Assembly (NCBI RefSeq): GCF_019399895.1 | Contig: NC_091879.1 | Location: 4,605,001 to 4,669,000, forward strand | Reading direction: 5' to 3' | From: Cardiocondyla obscurior | Taxonomy: Eukaryota > Arthropoda > Insecta > Hymenoptera > Formicidae | DNA length: 64,000 nt | Shown here: positions 11,871 to 23,581 of the stretch, one piece after another | Numbering within the stretch: the first letter of the stretch is position 1 | Layout: every line of letters starts with the position of its first letter | Made by a program: the position numbers and the translations under genes | Notes under the pieces: model-generated | Database searches by the model: none | What the model was told of the DNA's origin: nothing | Seen by the model: the letters and a program-made list of their open reading frames with translations, nothing else

Positions 11871-11883
11871 CTTTTATATAGAG
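11871..11883 (-). promoter_or_regulatory. TATA box of the RGG-type gene
   Basis: On the minus strand the sequence reads CTCTATATAAAAG. It is the only strong TATA match upstream of exon 1 and lies about 70-80 bases before the exon 1 ATG, leaving room for a start site about 30 bases downstream. Confidence 0.45.
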
Positions 11884-12287
11884 TCAAACAAAACAATCTG
11901 CTTACCCTTCTCTTTCCTCCGGGTATTATTTATTTCAACTGTTTAAACTCGTCGTTTATCGCTAACACCAATAATAATTAAAACCATCTAACGTTCGATT
12001 CTATCAGAAAAAAAATTAATATGACTTTTGTGAAGGCACGATAGTTTTGTTATAATACAAAAAAAACGTTATATCTTTTTGTGCAAAGAACATATTTCTG
12101 TACATTGTGCATGTGCAAAGAACAGCGATTTCTGTACATTTCCGATTTCGGAAAAGTTAATTTTTTAAATAAATTAAAAAAAAAGTAAACTTTATTTGTT
12201 TTTTCTACATTTCAGCATCTTATTTTAATTAACCTTTATCTTATACATTATCGAAATTTACTTTCAATAAAAAACTGAATAATCAGC
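11884..12287. other. AT-rich interval between the RGG gene and the right inverted repeat
   Basis: No gene was recognised. A short near-duplication is present: GCAAAGAACATATTTCTGTACA near 12080 resembles GCAAAGAACAGCGATTTCTGTACA near 12114 (given here only to locate it). Confidence 0.35.
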
Positions 12288-13404
12288 ATGGGCAACAAGT
12301 GGTCAACAGCGGGCGGAGGGCGGCGGGCGGTGGGCGGTTAACAGATCGAAAAAGCAAAGTATTGGCCAGGCAATAGAGCATTACTCGGCTAAGCGAAACG
12401 GCAACGGCGGACAGCAGCGAGTTCGTTGAGCAGACAACGCCGCACGCCGCGGATTGATAATCCTCGTTTTGCGGCATTTACACGCGTACTAGGTCTAGGA
12501 TTTTGACTAATAACAGGGAAATTATAGCAAGCTTTGCGAATCAACAAATTATTTTTATTCTCGGTTTCATATAGTGCATCGCCGAATTTGAGTATTGCAA
12601 TTTTACATCGTGAAAATGTTTAAACTGTTTAAATAATTTTTTGCAAAAAAGTCACTCATCGGATTTGGTCGTCGGACGATGCTGTAACGTTGTTAAAAAA
12701 AAAATTATAAAAGTCGGACACGCGATCTCGGAGATATCCATTTGTTAACTAGCAAAAATGTTAATATTGAAAAAAAAAACTATACTATGTCACTCGCAAC
12801 ATCGTCCGGCGACCGAATCCGATGAGTGACTTTTTTTGTAAAAAAATTGTTTAAACAATTGAAATGACTTCTTTTCAGTTTTTAAACAAAATATCTGAAA
12901 CCCCGAATCGATAGCAACAACCGTTACCTAATAACGAGCGTTTACGTAGAAGATATCAATTTGTTAACTAAGAAAAGAAAATAGCAATTTAATATTTTCC
13001 TTTGGCAAATATTTAGCGATAAATAAGCAACAAAGCGTTATCTCGATTAAATTCCTTTGCGACCAACTTCATCTTCTTTTACTTGAACATTATTAAAAAA
13101 ATGTATAATAATAAAAGCAGAGAGTAACAAACTTTTTCTTTGCCAATTACTTTTTAACAACAAATTAGCTACAAATTTATAAAAATTAACTCTGCTTACT
13201 TCGTACTGCTAACTTATGAGATAAAAATGATTTAATTTAAAAAAAGAAGGATTCTTTATGAATAACAATTTATTTATTTTCAATTTTTATTTTACATGGT
13301 AATGATGGTAACATGGTAAGTTTTATAGTACATGGTAAATAAGAGCAGCCGTTCGCATTCGAGCGGTTACCATCATGCTTGCGCGATACCGAAACTACCG
13401 AGTT
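12288..13404. repeat. Right arm of ~1.1 kb inverted repeat
   Basis: Reverse complement of the arm at 3722-4817. Its outer end is GCGATACCGAAACTACC near 13387-13403. The internal hairpin is conserved here too (12651-12681 against 12800-12830). The arms enclose the hAT-like gene and the RGG-type gene, so the whole 3722-13404 block may be a single ~9.7 kb DNA transposon with unusually long TIRs. Confidence 0.85.
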
Positions 13405-14254
13405 ACCGACTACGCCTTGAAAGAGTAGGACAGATAGTGTATAGCTCTGGCCTTTTCCTCTATCCGACGGCAGTCGAAGCGCTGGCGTCACACGGACGAG
13501 CCTCTGCATCTGTACGCGTGGCCGGCCGCGATCCAAAATTCAGCTCTCTGCCTAGCATCCTCATTCAAGATTTACATAAAATAGGCATTCCATATTGTTC
13601 GCGAACGCCTGTCGCTGAGTTCAGGCGATCGAGGAAGCCCACGAGCTCCTCGGTCGCCTGACACGTGTATGTCACGCGGGATCATCGCGAATCTTTTCAT
13701 GCTGGTTTTCGCGGCTCGCGTGTTCGCATTCCTGGGCTCGCTTGCCGAGCCCGATTGCTTTGTCGGCTCGTCAGTCGCAATCCAGCTATCGCGAGTAACG
13801 CCTCAGTTTTCCTCTCTTCGAACACGGGTTTGCTTTACGAACTTAGCGTTACGACTCCGTGGGTGATCCCGCGTCTCATTCGACACTTCGTGTTTTTTAT
13901 CATCTCTATCTTTGTTCTTTTTCTTGCGGAACGATCCGGGGCCGCGTCTGCCGGGCCGCCTTGCGTCTTCTACCTCAAGATTTCCGTTCGCGGGGGTTTC
14001 TCGCCTGAAACTCCACAAGATTTCCGCCGGGTCGAACGGCGGCTGTTTATCGGCAAGTCAAGATTTCCGTGCGTTTCTTATGTTACGATCGTTCCGGAAG
14101 CAACAATTTACGTGAAATAAAGTAGCCGTGGTTGATGGTTTGTTTTTTGATATTGAATTTATTGAATTTTCTTTTGCTCCGTTCATCTCGCGACACCCTC
14201 GTCAGGGTGGTCCCGGATTTCATCGCTCGCGAATACGCATCGCGTAACGGCGTA
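13405..14254. other. GC-richer unassigned interval
   Basis: No domain was recognised in the open frames here, including one of about 150 codons at 13665-14120. The motif CAAGATTTCCG occurs three times at roughly 40-60 base spacing between about 13975 and 14065. This could be an uncharacterised repeat or part of an LTR. Confidence 0.3.
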
Positions 14255-14339
14255 CACACATATAAAGTCAGGAAATTTCTTCTTAACGTTTTGACTAATA
14301 GGGAAATTCTTTTTCTGCTTAATGGTTGTGTCCACTCCT

Positions 14340-15305
14340 TTTCTTGCAAACAAAAAAACTCCCCAAGGCTCTATTCTCAGCTCCATACTTTTTAACATTT
14401 ATTTAAGAGAAATTGGCGATTTTATTGATCCAGACACCAATATTATTTAGTACGCTGATGATATTGTTTTTTATTCTTCCAGCAAATATCCCACTTTGGC
14501 CGCTGCCTCTGTCAATCGCTTCTTAGCATGTATCTGTAAATATCGATCTCATAAAGGTTTATCTCTCTCTTCCAATAAATCTAAACATATGTTTTTTTCT
14601 AAAAAAATTCCCATTCGTCAGATTTATTCTCCTCTATCTATTAATTACGTTATTATTCCTTTTGTTTACTCAACTAAATTTTTAGGAATCTTTTTAGATT
14701 CTAAAATGCATGGAAAATTGCACCTTGAATTTATTTTGCAAAAATGTAATACATTAAATAACATAATTTCTTCTCTTGCAAACACCTCGTGGGGAGCTCA
14801 TCTTCAATCGCTTTTAAACATTTACAGGTCCTACTTCAGAAGCATAATTGAGTACGGCAGTTTGGTATTCAGAGTTTGTAATAATAAGTGCGTCTTTGCT
14901 TCAATTCAAAGATCGCAATACAGAGCAATTAAAACCGCGCTAGGTTTCAGAAAGTCTATTCTGATAAATATTATTCTGGATATTGCTAAGGAAACTCCTA
15001 TACTTTCTAGATTCAAATATCTTGTCTCTAAATATTTATATAAACTATTCTCGTTCAAATACAGTATTGCTCTTAACAGTTTATATGACATTAAGTACAA
15101 TCTTTATTTCGTGGGTAAAAGGACCAGAGCTCGTAACGAAATACCGATTTTTGATTTATTTTGCAAATTGGAATTTCAAAGAAATAATGTGTTTAGGTCT
15201 GTCTTTCCTCCCCCATACAATCATGAATATTCTGCTTTTTGTTGCCATATTTCTTATTCTGCCTTGAAGATTAATTTACCTCCAAGTAATATTTCTATTA
15301 ATTAA
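14340..15305 (+). pseudogene. LINE reverse transcriptase C-terminal half
   Basis: PQGSILS is readable near 14356 in one frame. A stop codon (TAG) sits just before the YADD-equivalent box near 14450-14460. From about 14496 the frame is open to 15305 and contains the thumb region (FLGIFLDSK, WGAH, IEYG) and the post-RT region. It aligns colinearly with the first LINE and shows where that copy's solo LTR was inserted. It is inactive. Confidence 0.82.
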
Positions 15306-16118
15306 ATTTTTAATGTTGCCACCTCTCATCTTACAGATAATGTCGTTTCCTTTTACACGAATTGGTCTAGGGATCCTTTTATTCCTGCTATTGGTTCTGG
15401 TATATATTCCTCAGATCTCAATTTCAAAATCCCTCACAGACTCTTCTCATGGGCTATCTATCAGGCTCTTTTATTTATTATTCAGGTAAAAATTGCTAAA
15501 GCTGTAATATTTACGGACTCCAAAAGCTGTCTTGACGTATTATCCTCTCATCATATCAACCAGGACAATTATTTAATTACTCTAATTAAGTCTAAATTTA
15601 TACAAGCTAGGGATCTTTCTTGCTCCGTTTCTTTTTTTTGGATTCCATCTCATGCCGGTATTGCAGGAAATGAATATACGGACTTAATTGTAAAATCTGA
15701 TTTACAATGCCACGTGCTTCCGCATTTTAAAATTCCATATTCTGATTTACAAGCAATATCTAAATCTATTTTAAAAATTGACTTAAAAAATTTTGTGGCT
15801 AAATCGTCTCTGTCTAAGGGCATTCAATATTTTAATCTTTACCATAATAATTCTGCTAAACCCTGGTATTATAATGTAGCATATACCCGCCCTATGATCG
15901 TTTTGATTAACAGACTTCGTGGTGGCCACTATAATTTAAATTTAAGTCTGTACAAGAAATCTCTCCATTGTACAGATCTCTGCTCCTGTGGTTTCGCCTC
16001 TCAAAGCATTGATCACGTTATTTTCAATTGTGATCTTTATGAATCTAATGCCCATTACTTGCGTTTATACATAGCAAAATCATTTCCCGACGACTTCATC
16101 CAAAAAAACCATAATTAA
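15306..16118 (+). pseudogene. LINE RNase H and C-terminal region, broken
   Basis: RNase H is recognisable in pieces: FYTNWS near 15352, where the catalytic Asp-Gly pair is already altered; IFTDSKS near 15508; and FWIPSHAGIAGNEYTD near 15638-15685. The final open frame (15714-16118) carries the INRLRGGHYNLN block and the C-x-C...H-x4-C knuckle. Stops and frameshifts separate the parts. Confidence 0.8.
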
Positions 16119-16292
16119 TATTATTGCTATTACCACATTCAAGTTTTGTCGCCTTCTGGTTTCATTCATCAAGTCTGCCAACCTTTCAATTTAATGTTTC
16201 CTCTGGACTTGTGCAACATCATCATTGTAACTGGCTGTAATATCCCGTGGAAGAGATAGGAGCCATTAATTGTAGAAGAAGAAGAAGATCAC

Positions 16293-17430
16293 GCGTTCTA
16301 GTGGAGGAAAAAAAAATTTAAGGGTGTGCATTCAAAGCTGGCTTTAAAGCCCTGTAAAAGGGTATCAGATCTTCCTTTTTTTCTACGCAATCGTAAATAA
16401 GACTATTTTTCTAAACGGCTGAACGGAATGGAAACTCCTTCTCCAGGATTGAAATACGCACGCTTATGAATCCCAGACAGGTCAGTTTGATATAAAAAAT
16501 TCGAAAAAATTATTTTTTATGTGTTCACTTACGAAACATTTACTTACTATACAGGGTGTCCCATTTTAAGTGTGCACCCCAAATAACTTCATTATTTTTA
16601 GTTTCAGGGAAAAATGTTTTAGACAAAAGTTATTTGATTCAAAAGGTGTTTGCGCAAGAACGAGGCTGCGAGGATGATGAGTAAATACACTTGATTATCA
16701 AAAGTGTTGCCGATATTTATTTTAAACTTTGTACAGAGCAAAAGCCATGCGCGGACTTATGCGAATAAATTGCTCAAGCTAGGACAATTATAAAAGAGTA
16801 AGGATAAAGTATCCGCTAAGAGTTATCTAAAATGGGCGGTTAGTACGCGTTCTGGTTTGCGACTGACTTGCCTTTGGCTGTCGCTAAGCAAGCACGCCCA
16901 AGCCTTTGTTCCTTGTGACAAAGGGGTTCGAATTTCGGGCCTTCCCGCGGTCTCGAAAGTTCGGTCGCAGGTCTCAATAACAGATAGAGCACGCAGTTGT
17001 TGCAAGCGATAAAGCAATAAAAGCCTGCTTAGCAACAGCCAAGGCAATAAACCGAACCGTTGCAGACTAGCACAGGTTTTTTGTTATGCTATGGAAATTT
17101 TCAACAGAAAGTTCGAAGCCTTTCTTTATTTTCTAAACAAAATGAGACAACCGATGGTAAATCTCATGTTTGACTTTGAGGTCAAATTTGTAGGTCATTT
17201 AAGGTCAACTTTAAAATCTTAAATAAAAACCCCAACTGTTACGTCCACGCCCTTTTAATTTCTTTCTTTCTAGAACATTCTAATTCACAAGGATGACTAA
17301 CGATAAAATGAAAGGTCAAGTACATTGTTTTTAAGAAAAGAGTCATAACAACGGAAAATTCGGAAAAATGAATCAGACTGCCCTATGATAAGCGGTGCGC
17401 ACGGCACTCGTAAACAACGCCCTTTTCAAT
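16293..17430. other. Unassigned interval containing a mariner-type terminus
   Basis: No gene was recognised. A TATACAGGGTGTCCCA terminus followed by TTTTAAGTGTGCACCCC lies at 16551-16583, resembling one end of a mariner-derived MITE. No matching opposite end was found nearby, so this is probably a fragment. Confidence 0.35.
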
Positions 17431-17432
17431 CA

Positions 17433-17439
17433 TATAAAA
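17433..17439 (+). promoter_or_regulatory. TATA box of Pro-rich gene A
   Basis: TATAAAA sits in the context CATATAAAAAGCGCG, about 250 bases upstream of the 5' splice site of gene A. A start site near 17463 would give a ~218 base non-coding first exon ending at 17680. Confidence 0.5.
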
Positions 17440-17679
17440 AGCGCGAGCGGGCGGAACATTGTACATTCTAAAAAGTCTCTTGACGCCTGCCGTTACTTTA
17501 ACCGCGATTCGTGAGTGCTTTAAAAACCAGAAGGAAGAATCAACCGATCCGTAGCCGCTCTAACCACCCGATTCACGAGCTGCTCAAATCTGCCGGACTT
17601 CCACCGGAATCACGAATCCACCGCTCCGCCAGAGGAACGTTTGACGCTAAAACTTCGCTTGTTAAATAATCTGCCAAGT

Positions 17680-18271
17680 AGTAAGTCTGATTCTCATTTT
17701 TCTTTCAATTTTCCGTGAAGTAATTATTAAATCGATTCGCTCATTTATAGTGAGCCGAACTTGCCCACGCACTTCCGCTGATTCTGACGAGAATACGTCG
17801 AAATACAATTATTTGCTTACCGAGTTAAAAAGAAAACTTCCGATGCCATGCGGCGGAAGCTACAACTGTAAAATCTGTTATCCCGAGCTCCGATTGTACG
17901 CGGATTATTGTGAGGCCCTAGGCCCATCGTTTTCGCCATCGCCGATCGCGTCACCTCACCGACTCCCCTCGTTTGCTTCAAATAATCCTCATCCTGTTCC
18001 TCTCCCGAGTTTTTCTCATTCCTTTTCCTCTCCATTCGCATCTCTTCCTAATTCCAGTTACCGACATTTCCTCGACAAAGTAGCCGACAAATACCCTCAC
18101 CCACCTCAAGAAACTCCTGAACCTCAATCCTTCCCTCCTCCAGCGTTTAAAACTGAATATAACCTTTCCAACAACGATCCTGTCATTTTTGTCTATCATC
18201 CCGAACATCAAACTCCTTTTATTATCCCTGAATCACACCTGCCTACATTTTTCTCTCCTCCTGTTCCTTAA
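17680..18271 (+). CDS. Pro/Ser-rich protein A; start codon formed by splicing
   Basis: A 70 base interval at 17681-17750 begins GTAAGT and ends TTTATAG. Removing it joins the A at 17680 to TG at 17751 and creates an ATG in frame with a 173-codon ORF that ends at 18269-18271. There is no in-frame ATG otherwise at that point. The protein has a short N-terminal region with four cysteines (CGG..YNCKICYPEL), a long Pro/Ser/Phe-rich middle and a hydrophobic C-terminal motif (VIFVYHPEHQTPFIIP). No known domain was recognised. Gene B at 22180-23392 on the other strand has the same A|TG split start and a similar C-terminal motif. The function is unknown; the gene may belong to an undescribed element. 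Confidence 0.5.
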
Positions 18272-18880
18272 AAGTCATCCTTGTGAATAATAATTAATTA
18301 AAACTTGTATACGCATTTTACTGTAATTTTAAGAAATATATTTGTTTGTTTTTTTTTTGTAATTCTGCCTTCTCGAATTATTTTAGTTGTAAGTCGCACC
18401 GGCCCCATCCCTGATAATAGGTGATACTTGTATCGCTTTATCAAAATTAGCGGCCACCGATCACGCAGCTTAGATAAGACGTCACATTGTCTCTCGGGAC
18501 ATTGACTCTTGTCGTAGCTTTTGGTGTGAACGGTATCTCGAGTACACTATTTACTGTGTATCTCGAGATTATAAGGTCAAGTTACCCAGACCTACCTCAT
18601 CCTTACCTCCTATCTTTAATAATCAACGGCCTGGACGTAACACAACTTTTTATTGCAAATTCTTATTTTTTATCCAAAAGTAAGTAACTTCTATCTGAAA
18701 CATTTTTCTGAAAAATGTCATGTTATTTCCTGTAGGTATTATCGGTGCGGATAGAATTGTTTCGGTTTAAATAAAGATGACGTTAATTTTTAACTATTTA
18801 CAGTGTATTTACAAATATGTACAAGTTATGTTTGTTAAAATCGCACCCACTGGTGCTTTACAAAAGTCTTGCGCTTAGCG
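18272..18880. other. Non-coding interval after gene A
   Basis: No gene was recognised. The stretch just after the stop is AT-rich, as expected of a 3' UTR, but no AATAAA hexamer was seen on the plus strand close to the stop. Confidence 0.3.
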
Positions 18881-18883
18881 CGA

Positions 18884-19630
18884 TTACAATTTGCGTTTTC
18901 TATAAGAGATGTGAGGCGCAGTGAGGGTTACTTTTATCGGGCTCCATTTATCATCTCCTGGCAGTGTTAGTGGCTCTGCCTCTGATGAGGAGGTGGTGGC
19001 CCACGAGTCGTACTGAGTTCCCGAATCTGTTACCACGGGAGCGTGTTGAATTGCTCTCTCCGTGGTACAGGGTCCGACCTGAACTTCTCGCTTTATTCGC
19101 ACCGGTGGTGTTGGTGGGATAGGCGAGGGTAGGCTTAAAGTCGCGTTTCAACGCGGACTTGTATATCTCCAGATGCGAACATCTCCTGGAGCGAGGAATA
19201 TACGTGGAGGCCGAGTGAGACTAAGCGGCGTGAAATTCGCTAGCTGCGGCTTCCATTCCAGTAGTTGGAGATGCGTGTGCCTCACTGGCTTCTTTAACCC
19301 TGGCGGCCGTAGGATGCCCACCAGCGGCTGCTACGGTGGAAAAGTTTCTATAGAGATGATACGAGGAGTCCTGGCAGCTTCGACCGGAGGTGATGATGGG
19401 CTCTTCGGAACAGTCTCTGGTGTAATGGCTGTTTTCTTGCGACGACTCTTTTTCGTACGCTTCTTACTAGCCCCGGTCTTCGGGCTCTTGTCCTGCAGTG
19501 TTTGCGGCAGCGGCATGAAGCTATGTTCTTCTTTGGAATAACGACTACTATTCCATTCTTCGAGCAAAGATGTGCGTCGTATAGGAGCACTACTTTGCCT
19601 TAGACCGAGGTGTGCGTCGTCTCCAAGCAC
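18884..19630 (-). pseudogene. Possible Pro/Lys-rich unit C, interrupted
   Basis: On the minus strand a Pro-, Ser- and Lys-rich frame opens near 19630 and runs to a stop near 19331. Two further open segments of similar composition follow in related frames, ending with a 72-codon piece at 18884-19102. A TATATAA lies upstream near 19698. The first codon follows TAG|TG, as in genes A and B, but the possible upstream donor leaves only ~30 bases, too short for an intron. No domain was recognised. It could be a decayed third member of the A/B type or simply GC-rich non-coding sequence. Confidence 0.22.
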
Positions 19631-19999
19631 TACGTATGCTTAATACAAAATGATCTCACTATCGAGGATAGGCGATGATATAAGCTTTCTCGGTGCCGCT
19701 TATATAGCGGTCCTTGCCGCGCTTGACTCCCGAGAAAGCTTTTGTTTTTCGCGCCGCCTGGCGGCTGCGGTCGCTAGTTGCTAGGCCCGGAGCTTTTTCT
19801 CCCACCAAGTTTTCGGGCCTTCCGGCTTACACCTGTGTATGCCGGGCTGTCTATCTCGTGGCGCGCCGAGTGTCAATTGCCGAATTGTCATCTCGGCCAC
19901 CACATTTCCTCAAAATAACTTTCAAGATAACATAACCCAGCCAGTCAAGATTTGAATATAATCCAATCAAAGATCTATTTAGTTTAATTACTTTAGGTG

Positions 20000-20560
20000 T
20001 TCGAAGACTTGGCCATTTACTTGAATGCAAAACGCTAGTCTACCTTGAAAATCGTCCTTAACATTTTGAAGAACACCTGCATTAGTACTTCTGCAAGTTT
20101 CTCTGATCCGATTTTTCATATTATCAACGGTTGTTGACTTTTTGGCATACACTTTGTTTTTAATGTATCCTTACAAATAAAAATCTAGAGGCCTCAAATC
20201 GGGTAATTTTGGAGGCCATTCTTGAATTCGGCTGTTCAGACCAATCCGCTTATTTGGGAATCTTTCGTCTAAATATCGCGTAACAGCTCGAGATCTGTGA
20301 GCTGGTACTCCATCTTGTTGAAACCACATATGTCTGCGTACATTATTATCGATATGTCTTAAGAGGTTGGGCAGGTCATTTTGTAGAAATTTTAAAATAG
20401 TTTGCCTCATTGAGGTTTTCTTCAAAAAAATATAAACCAACAATAACATTTTCCAGAATGCCTGCTCAAACGTTAAGAGACCACTTTAGAAATCTTGATT
20501 TCTCTGCCAATGTGGATTAACCATGGACGTAAGAATATATGGACGGAGTCTAAAATTCGG
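20000..20560 (-). pseudogene. Tc1/mariner-superfamily transposase C-terminal fragment
   Basis: Minus-strand reading gives FQQDGVPAH (second catalytic Asp block) near 20310-20340, then EWPPKLPDLRPLDFYL near 20180-20225. This matches the W-P-x-x-S-P-D-L-x-P-x-D block around the third catalytic residue. A stop falls where a Trp is expected after DFYL. Typical C-terminal sequence (KVYAKKSTTVDNMKNRI) follows to about 20090. The N-terminal DNA-binding half is absent. It is an inactive remnant. Confidence 0.75.
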
Positions 20561-20587
20561 TACCTGCCTAATTCGCGGTAAGAGGGG

Positions 20588-20815
20588 TTGTTCAAGATTT
20601 GAAGTTAGTAATTAATTATGTCACCGCCGCGGGGGCAGCACCTCGTGGCTGATCACCGGCGACGGATCGATATCGATCTGTCGTTCGATAATCGCCTCCG
20701 ATTCTCGAAGGCGTTGCCGGCTCAAGGCTTATCAGTGTTCGTCTAGCTGTGCCAAGCATCACCTCGTGTGCAACAACGTGCAGTGTGCTTTTCTCACAAT
20801 TCTTACTCATCGTTA
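20588..20815 (-). repeat. ~225 bp repeat, inverted copy of 32510-32735
   Basis: The sequence including CACCGCCGCGGGGGCAGCAC, GATCGATATCGATC and CATCACCTCGTGTGCAAC is found in reverse complement at 32510-32735. In the right copy it directly precedes a THAP-coding region, so it may be the 5' end or promoter of a THAP-bearing element. This left copy would then be a fragment with the coding part lost. Confidence 0.75.
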
Positions 20816-22179
20816 CTCTTCCAATTGCTGAGTTAAATGAATGTTGTAAACGACTGGTATGGAGTGAAATTAAGTTACTAAGTCCTGGTCTCTTTTTCTG
20901 CTTTTTATTACTGCGAACAACCGCTCAGCTCCACTTCTACCAGCCGACTCCTCTTTCGCGGCTCTTTCCAAGCAGGCACTGCTCGTCGCTCAACTAAAAT
21001 CACTATATATATAAAGTACCGCAATGGTCTATTATTTTGGCTCCAACTCGCGGATACTTCAAATTAACATCTTCAATCACATGTTAAAAACAAGGGAAAA
21101 TATTAAATATTAACAATAGGATATTATTACTTAATATATTATATTACTTTATACATTTATAGTTAATTACAGCTTGTTTCATCGCAACAGAGCGACTCGA
21201 ATCTCCAACTGCTTGATTTATATTTCATGCCAAGTTTTTTTAAAAGAAAAATGTATTCTTCCAATTATAAATAATTTTAATAACTTTTGTACAACATTGT
21301 GGCACCTTGGAAAATTTGTTGGATATATTTTACAATATTTGTTTACTAATTCTGTAGGTTTTAATATATTTTTTAATAAACTCTTGAAATTTTAAGTATA
21401 ATTCGTCAAATTTACATATTATATTATAAATACACAGCAACCAGGCATTTTTTAATATTTTTTTAACACAACAAAATATTAACTATGTATTGGCGTCACT
21501 ACGTATGTACTACACTACTAAATTCATTCTTTGTAGCTGAATTGACTGCACCATGAATAGATTAAAGTTTGTCTTTTTCTTTTTACCAAAGAAGAAAAGA
21601 GATAATCTGTAAACTAGTGCAGCCAGTTTAGCTTCCGTTACGTCAAAGGTTGGAAATTTTGAGTGGGTTCATTTACCGCTACTCGGATGCTTAGGAAAAA
21701 GCATGAGAGTAGGTAAGGAGGAAGAAAAGGGCTTGGAGAGTGACGTAATAGCCGATCCTTGCGTGGCGCGTATTTGGAGGGCCACGCGTAAACGCACTAG
21801 GAATGGGTTCGAGTCGGTTGCGTAGAGAAACTAGCGCGTAGTATTTGTTCTTTTTAGGGAAAGAAATTTAATTCTTATTCCCTGGGATAAAACTTGAGGT
21901 GGTTTTTCGCAACAAAGGATACTTAGGTTAAAATGAAATAACTGTTTCAGAAATTCCAGTAATGTAATGGGCAATTTTAATTTTCATTAAAATACAAATT
22001 TAGAATAAAAAAAATAGATTAAATGAATTTAGAGAGATAATGATATAAAAAGAAAAAGGAAGAGGACTTAATAAAAGATATAATTTAAACATTTTAAAAT
22101 TTACGAAAAAGAAAAAGGAAAAAAAATGAATTAAGAATAGAATTTAAAAACTAATAATAATAATTTAGAATGGAGAACA
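20816..22179. other. Unassigned interval
   Basis: No gene was recognised on either strand. The interval is AT-rich apart from 21650-21850, which contains an ACGTAA-rich, GC-richer patch. Short open frames show no domains. Confidence 0.3.
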
Positions 22180-23392
22180 TTATTCTAAGTCTATTTCTAT
22201 TATTTCTGTTATCCGGGCCGTCGACCTCGGGAATACCCTGTCGATCAACCTGATCGGAGCCAGGAAGGGATGTTCCACCCCGGGATAATAAATGAGAATA
22301 TTATGATCAGGAGTCGCCCTCCTGGCTTCCCTTCTGATCTCCTCGGGATTAAAGGAATCGAGGCCTATTGTATAGGCCCTTTCCGGGACGGGATCCGTCC
22401 ACGAAGTGCAGGTGCTCCGGAGGAGTTCGAGGAGAGGGTCTACGACTTCTCTCGGTTCCTCTTGCTCCTCCAGGAACTCTACGCTCGGGGTGGGGGAAGG
22501 AGAACGTTCCGGGCTGTCAGGCTCATGCCAAGAGATGGTTTCATCCTCGGCAAAAGAGTCGACCTCCTCGGGCTCCCCAGGATAAGGAGTCGGTGACCGG
22601 ATGGGAGAAGAGCATGCCCTAGGAGCAGCTCCAGGAGAAGGTCCGGACGAGTTCAAAGAAACGTCCGGAGTATAGGACGGAGTAGTAGGGCGGAACAGCT
22701 CCGGCTCAGGTTGAGGCGGCGAAGTCGACCTCGGACGCGACGGCGATGGTGTTTGCGCCGGAGTATTCCTCTCCGACTTAATGTCTTTGTTGTTACTCGG
22801 TGAGTTGGGAGGTACGGAGGGCAGAGGAGACCACGACCGCTCTGATCTGACTTTCGGAGGTTCCGGTGTGACCTCCCTTGGCGCTGCCGCGAATAAGAAT
22901 TGGACGAAGAAACTCCTAACCAATTCTCGTAATTCGCGGATCTTCCGATTCCTTCGGGCGCGGCTTTTCTTAATTGACCGAAGGTTTCTTGATTCCACTA
23001 AAAGGTGTCAATTTGAATTTAATTTAATGAAATGATTTTAGTGGGAAAAATGTCAGGGCAACACGCCGCATCGCTCCTTCTGGATCCCTCTATACATCAC
23101 CTCAAAGATTCTTTCGGTACCTCTGACAGGATGGACCCTTACTCGAGCTAAGGTTTTGATAGTCACCATTTACTGGCGGCATATCGCAACCTCTGACAGG
23201 AGGAAATCCATTAACTGAGTCGAGTTAGCGGAGAACCTAAGGGATTCTAGAGAGATGCCTATTTCGGAAAACGCGAACGGCACCCTGGCAATACCCACGT
23301 CATTCATTTTCAAAGATATGAATTTTAGAATCTTAGTGGAACCATTTCAAAGGGGCGGAAGTAATAAGGTTGAATAAATGATGAAACTTACT
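22180..23392 (-). CDS. Pro/Ser-rich protein B; start codon formed by splicing
   Basis: The coding exon runs on the minus strand from 22996 to 22180 (272 codons). Directly upstream, a 395 base interval (23391-22997) starts GTAAGT and ends CCTTTTAG. Its removal joins A (23392) to TG (22996) and creates the ATG. The N-terminus is basic (SIKKSRARRNRKIRE) and is followed by a ~150 residue Pro/Ser/Glu-rich low-complexity region. A more ordered C-terminal ~70 residues contain NILIYYPGVEHPFLAP, similar to the C-terminal motif of gene A. A TATA box and a TCAGTC initiator lie upstream. The function is unknown. The shared promoter, split-start and C-terminal features suggest A and B are one family. Confidence 0.5.
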
Positions 23393-23497
23393 TCTTGTCG
23401 TCTTCGGTTGCTCTCGGACGAATCCTTGACAACTTCTTTATTAATTTCTCTCGAAGACACAATGAAGTCACTAGTCACAAACGTGAAGGCGATAGCT

Positions 23498-23501
<4 letters not shown>

Positions 23502-23581
<80 letters not shown>

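Larger units (their letters stand above)
3722..13404. mobile_element. Candidate ~9.7 kb composite DNA transposon with 1.1 kb TIRs
   Basis: Two near-identical ~1.1 kb sequences in opposite orientation bound a block containing a decayed hAT-type transposase and a small spliced gene with an RGG box. Known hAT elements usually have TIRs of a few tens of bases, so arms this long would be unusual. Either the block is one element, or two copies of a ~1.1 kb repeat happen to flank a separate hAT. No target duplication could be read at the outer ends. The right end extends slightly beyond the left (ACCGAGTTACC), so the left terminus may be clipped. Confidence 0.45.
14255..16292 (+). mobile_element. 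5'-truncated LINE, same family as at 1-3720
   Basis: Similarity to the first LINE begins abruptly near 14255 within the RT palm (LTNREILF) and ends at a (GAA)n tail near 16276-16292. This is the usual shape of a LINE copy truncated during reverse transcription. It retains the second half of RT, the RNase H region in broken frames and the C-terminal knuckle. Divergence from the first copy is large at the protein level, so the two are separate, old insertions. Confidence 0.85.

Noticed and set aside
13665..14120. 151-codon open frame as a gene
   Set aside because: There is no domain, no promoter and no natural ATG context, and overlapping frames of similar length occur on both strands.
16551..16583. 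Full mariner MITE
   Set aside because: Only one terminus was found; no inverted partner lies within the next kilobase.
19594..19640. A third split-start gene (unit C) like genes A and B
   Set aside because: The TAG|TG context exists, but the only upstream donor leaves ~30 bases, too short for an intron, and the frame is interrupted later.
22270..22622. Plus-strand open frames opposite gene B
   Set aside because: They are shadows of the minus-strand Pro-rich coding exon.
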